From contig JAQWZU010000106.1 of assembly GCA_029253285.1 (NCBI GenBank), positions 16,758-80,757 of the forward strand: a DNA stretch of 64,000 nt. Reading direction: 5' to 3'. Numbering within the stretch: the stretch's first letter is position 1; each line of letters opens with the position of its first letter. Below are positions 61,820 to 64,000 of the stretch, in pieces. The notes under the pieces were generated by a model. The model did no database searches, was not told where the DNA came from, and saw only the letters and a program-made list of their open reading frames with translations. A program made the translations under genes and the position numbers. The DNA is from Akkermansiaceae bacterium. Its GTDB lineage: Bacteria; Verrucomicrobiota; Verrucomicrobiia; Verrucomicrobiales; Akkermansiaceae.

Positions 61820-64000
61820 TTAATCCAATATCTTAACCAAAAAGAAGGTCTTCGGCGAAATGGGCCCACTCAAAGGAAAGGTCACCTCGGTGGTAGATCC
61901 ACCAGCGGCTCCCGAGAAATCGTCAACCTCCAGCCAATTCTCCAAATCGGTAGAACCATCAACCGCATAGTTTACTCCCTGAATCGTCCCATCGACAGTC
62001 AGAGTAACCCGATCGTTATCGGAAATAACAATCGACGAAATCCTCAAGCCACCCCTGTCTGATGGAATTGGAGAGATCGTTCCGTTGGCCAAGTCGGCAA
62101 TCAACTGCGGACTCATTGAAATATCCCACACGGCGACATCGTCCATTTGTCCCTGGAAGAAATTTCCTGTCGCATCATAGATGCCACCACCACCAATATT
62201 AAAGAAAAAGTCGGAAGCATTGAGCGGAGTCGCCGCCGCACCACGAACAGCCTCCACTCCATCGATGAAAATCGTCCGGCCTGTTTCATCGCCGACAAAA
62301 GCAATGTGCGTCCATTCCGTCGGCGTGGCATTCGTTTCGATCGCTCCTCCGGGGTTCGACCACAATTGCACGGTATTTCCGGTGCTAAATCCAAATTCCA
62401 AAATATCATTCTGACCGAAGAGACCAGTTCGATTCGTCTGAGCAACGTCAGACTTGATCCAGCCAGCCATCGTAAAGAATCCGATATTGCTTAAAGTCAG
62501 CGGGGTCGTCACCGCATCATCAATGCCGTCCAAATCAATAGCAAAATCCCCGGCAGCTCCGGTGCGGCCCGCGACATAGGACGCTTCGCCCAACACAGTT
62601 CCGTTATACCCATTGGGAGACAAATCAGCGGTCGTGACGGCTCCTTGATCATCGAAGGACCAATACCCCAGCGGAACAGGAAAGGCGGGCTTGTCGTTAG
62701 GATCGTTGGGATTCGTGCCCAAAGACAATTCCTTTTCATCAGAGTAACCATCGGCATCTGTATCGAACTTATTGGGATCTGATCCGGTCTGATTCGCATC
62801 GACAAAATTTCCATCACCAGTCTCGGCACCATCGGAAATCCCATCATTATCGGAATCTGTATCGAGAGGATCAGTTCCCGTCTGCGTGGCACTCACCCAG
62901 ACTCCGCCAAGATCTTCATAACCATCCAGAACAGTGTCATCATCGCTGTCATTATCATTGGGGTCCGTGCCTCGAGTGAACTCTTCGAGATTCGAAGACG
63001 CATCGGCATCCGGATCACCGGCATCCCCATTTTTCACGTCCACTCCACCATTGTCATTGGGGTCGATCCCATTAGTCACTTCCCAGCCATCGGGAAGGCT
63101 GTCACCGTCCGTGTTTAATTCATTGGGATTGCTCCCGGTCTGATTTTCATCAACATAAATCCCTGAGTTGTTTTCCACCCCATCGAGAAGACCGTCGCCA
63201 TCTCCATCTGGATTCAAAGGATCAGTTCCGGTATCAGCCAAACTGGTCCAAGTTCCACCACCTGTCTCCACACCGTCCTTGAATCCATCATTATCGGAAT
63301 CATCCGAAGTAGGATTGGTCCCGGCAGTCTGTTCTTCGAGATTAGTCAGATTGTCACCATCCTGATCTCCATCCGCACCATCATCGCCGACATCACTATT
63401 GGGATCTAATCCAAAGCCTACTTCCCAAGCATTGCGGAGTCCGTCGTTATCATCATCCCCATCGGGATCTGGAACGGTGGATGTCGCGTCAACCGAAATG
63501 AGGTCATAGACCACGTTGCCGGTTGTGGCACCGACTGCGAGGATAACATTTCCGGTAGGAACGGTTGGTCCAGTAGTGTAGGTGGCAATATTTCCAGCAG
63601 CAGGGTCAAGTGACGAGACAGCGAAGAACTGGTTGGATGTTCCGATCTGGGAACTGTTAGTAGCACCAGGTGTTCCCAGAAGAGACGCGGTGCTGTCAGC
63701 GATGCCGAAGTATCCCACGTTGTTGGCAGCCCCGCGACGATTGACCATGATGTCGACTGTGTAAGTGGTGTTGGGCTGAAAAACAACTCCAAGGTCCTGA
63801 TAGATAAATCCGTTTGTTCGTACACCGAGGTTATTCGGCCCATCACCACCGGTGGCTCCGATCGCTGAAGACAACTCAAGAAAGGTGTTGTTGAAGTTGG
63901 GATCCGTAGTTGGCGCACCTGGTGTTCCAGCAACGTTACCTTCGGAAAACCAGCCGTTGGGAATGGCATCGGCCCAAGCGTTGCCACCCAGAACGTTGTC
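61820..64000 (-). CDS. Secreted thrombospondin-3-repeat/LamG protein, N-terminus beyond window edge
   Basis: The frame is open to the right edge; the track starts it internally at a TTG, but upstream codons (DNVLGGNAWADAIPNGWFSEGN) are in frame and coding. A beta-rich N-terminal part is followed by about nine calcium-binding-type DxDxDG repeats (DPDGDDDNDGLRNAWEVGFGLDP; DSDNDGFKDGVETGG; DTDGDSLPDGWE), then a LamG domain (YWSFDDQGAVTTADLSPNG; TMAGWIKSD). The C-terminal module (VTLTVDGTIQGVNYAVDGSTDLENW) resembles the end of the CotH protein. It has no PEP-CTERM signal. It is likely a calcium-stabilised surface adhesin or glycan binder. Confidence 0.88.
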   Translation of the reverse strand, partial: DNVLGGNAWADAIPNGWFSEGNVAGTPGAPTTDPNFNNTFLELSSAIGATGGDGPNNLGVRTNGFIYQDLGVVFQPNTTYTVDIMVNRRGAANNVGYFGIADSTASLLGTPGATNSSQIGTSNQFFAVSSLDPAAGNIATYTTGPTVPTGNVILAVGATTGNVVYDLISVDATSTVPDPDGDDDNDGLRNAWEVGFGLDPNSDVGDDGADGDQDGDNLTNLEEQTAGTNPTSDDSDNDGFKDGVETGGGTWTSLADTGTDPLNPDGDGDGLLDGVENNSGIYVDENQTGSNPNELNTDGDSLPDGWEVTNGIDPNDNGGVDVKNGDAGDPDADASSNLEEFTRGTDPNDNDSDDDTVLDGYEDLGGVWVSATQTGTDPLDTDSDNDGISDGAETGDGNFVDANQTGSDPNKFDTDADGYSDEKELSLGTNPNDPNDKPAFPVPLGYWSFDDQGAVTTADLSPNGYNGTVLGEASYVAGRTGAAGDFAIDLDGIDDAVTTPLTLSNIGFFTMAGWIKSDVAQTNRTGLFGQNDILEFGFSTGNTVQLWSNPGGAIETNATPTEWTHIAFVGDETGRTIFIDGVEAVRGAAATPLNASDFFFNIGGGGIYDATGNFFQGQMDDVAVWDISMSPQLIADLANGTISPIPSDRGGLRISSIVISDNDRVTLTVDGTIQGVNYAVDGSTDLENWLEVDDFSGAAGGSTTEVTFPLSGPISPKTFFLVKILD

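Overview
The window reads as a chromosomal segment of a free-living, aerobic, probably marine Verrucomicrobiota bacterium. Indicators are two DUF1549/DUF1553 plus DUF1501 gene pairs (one with a planctomycete-type cytochrome PSCyt1 domain), a formylglycine sulfatase, CotH/lamin-tail and LamG/thrombospondin-3 secreted proteins, and signal-peptide-bearing Gfo/Idh/MocA oxidoreductases. These families are typical of the Planctomycetota-Verrucomicrobiota group. No phage, plasmid, IS element, rRNA operon or CRISPR array was seen. By eye the + strand carries more C than G almost throughout, whatever the gene orientation, and Shine-Dalgarno motifs are rare.

Layout. 1-8.9 kb (minus): a LamG protein cut by the window edge, a CotH/lamin-tail secreted protein, then a tight three-gene unit of two Gfo/Idh/MocA oxidoreductases around an NRAMP-fold transporter with altered metal-site residues. 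9.1-13.9 kb (minus): aat, dnaK, groES, groEL, with a sigma-54-like palindrome upstream of dnaK. 13.9-20.9 kb (plus): YceD, rpmF, plsX, acyltransferase, MalY-type aminotransferase, a secreted protein with a caspase/CHAT-like His/Cys pair, bioB, L,D-transpeptidase, serB, followed by a small HTH protein and a 29-bp tandem repeat. 21.4-33.6 kb: ruvA, a stand-alone nuoA, dapA, queE, the first DUF1549-DUF1501 pair, mutS, pta and a PHP histidinol phosphatase. 34.2-44.8 kb: second DUF1501/PSCyt1 pair, tRNA-Val, several unrecognised genes, a decayed thioredoxin-like gene, Mn-type SOD, rmuC and an SDR. 45-52.3 kb (minus): a glycine/arginine-rich low-complexity protein, a sulfatase, and a Phn-type ABC importer with fused permease. 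52.8-64 kb: a 29-aa membrane peptide, glyS, lipoprotein hydrolase, menD, fabF, a TonB-ExbD-ExbB-like set, HNH nuclease, and a thrombospondin-3/LamG protein cut by the right edge.

How the genes fit together. Housekeeping genes (protein folding, fatty acid, menaquinone, lysine, biotin, serine, queuosine, translation, repair) are interleaved with polymer-scavenging modules: secreted adhesin-like proteins, sulfatase, and DUF1501/DUF1549 pairs. Points most worth a second look are the NRAMP-like transporter with its oxidoreductases, the shared C-terminal domain of two large secreted proteins, the secreted caspase/CHAT-like protein, the repeated placement of terminator-like hairpins directly in front of start codons, and two decayed reading frames. 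All family assignments come from reading the translations; no database search was run.
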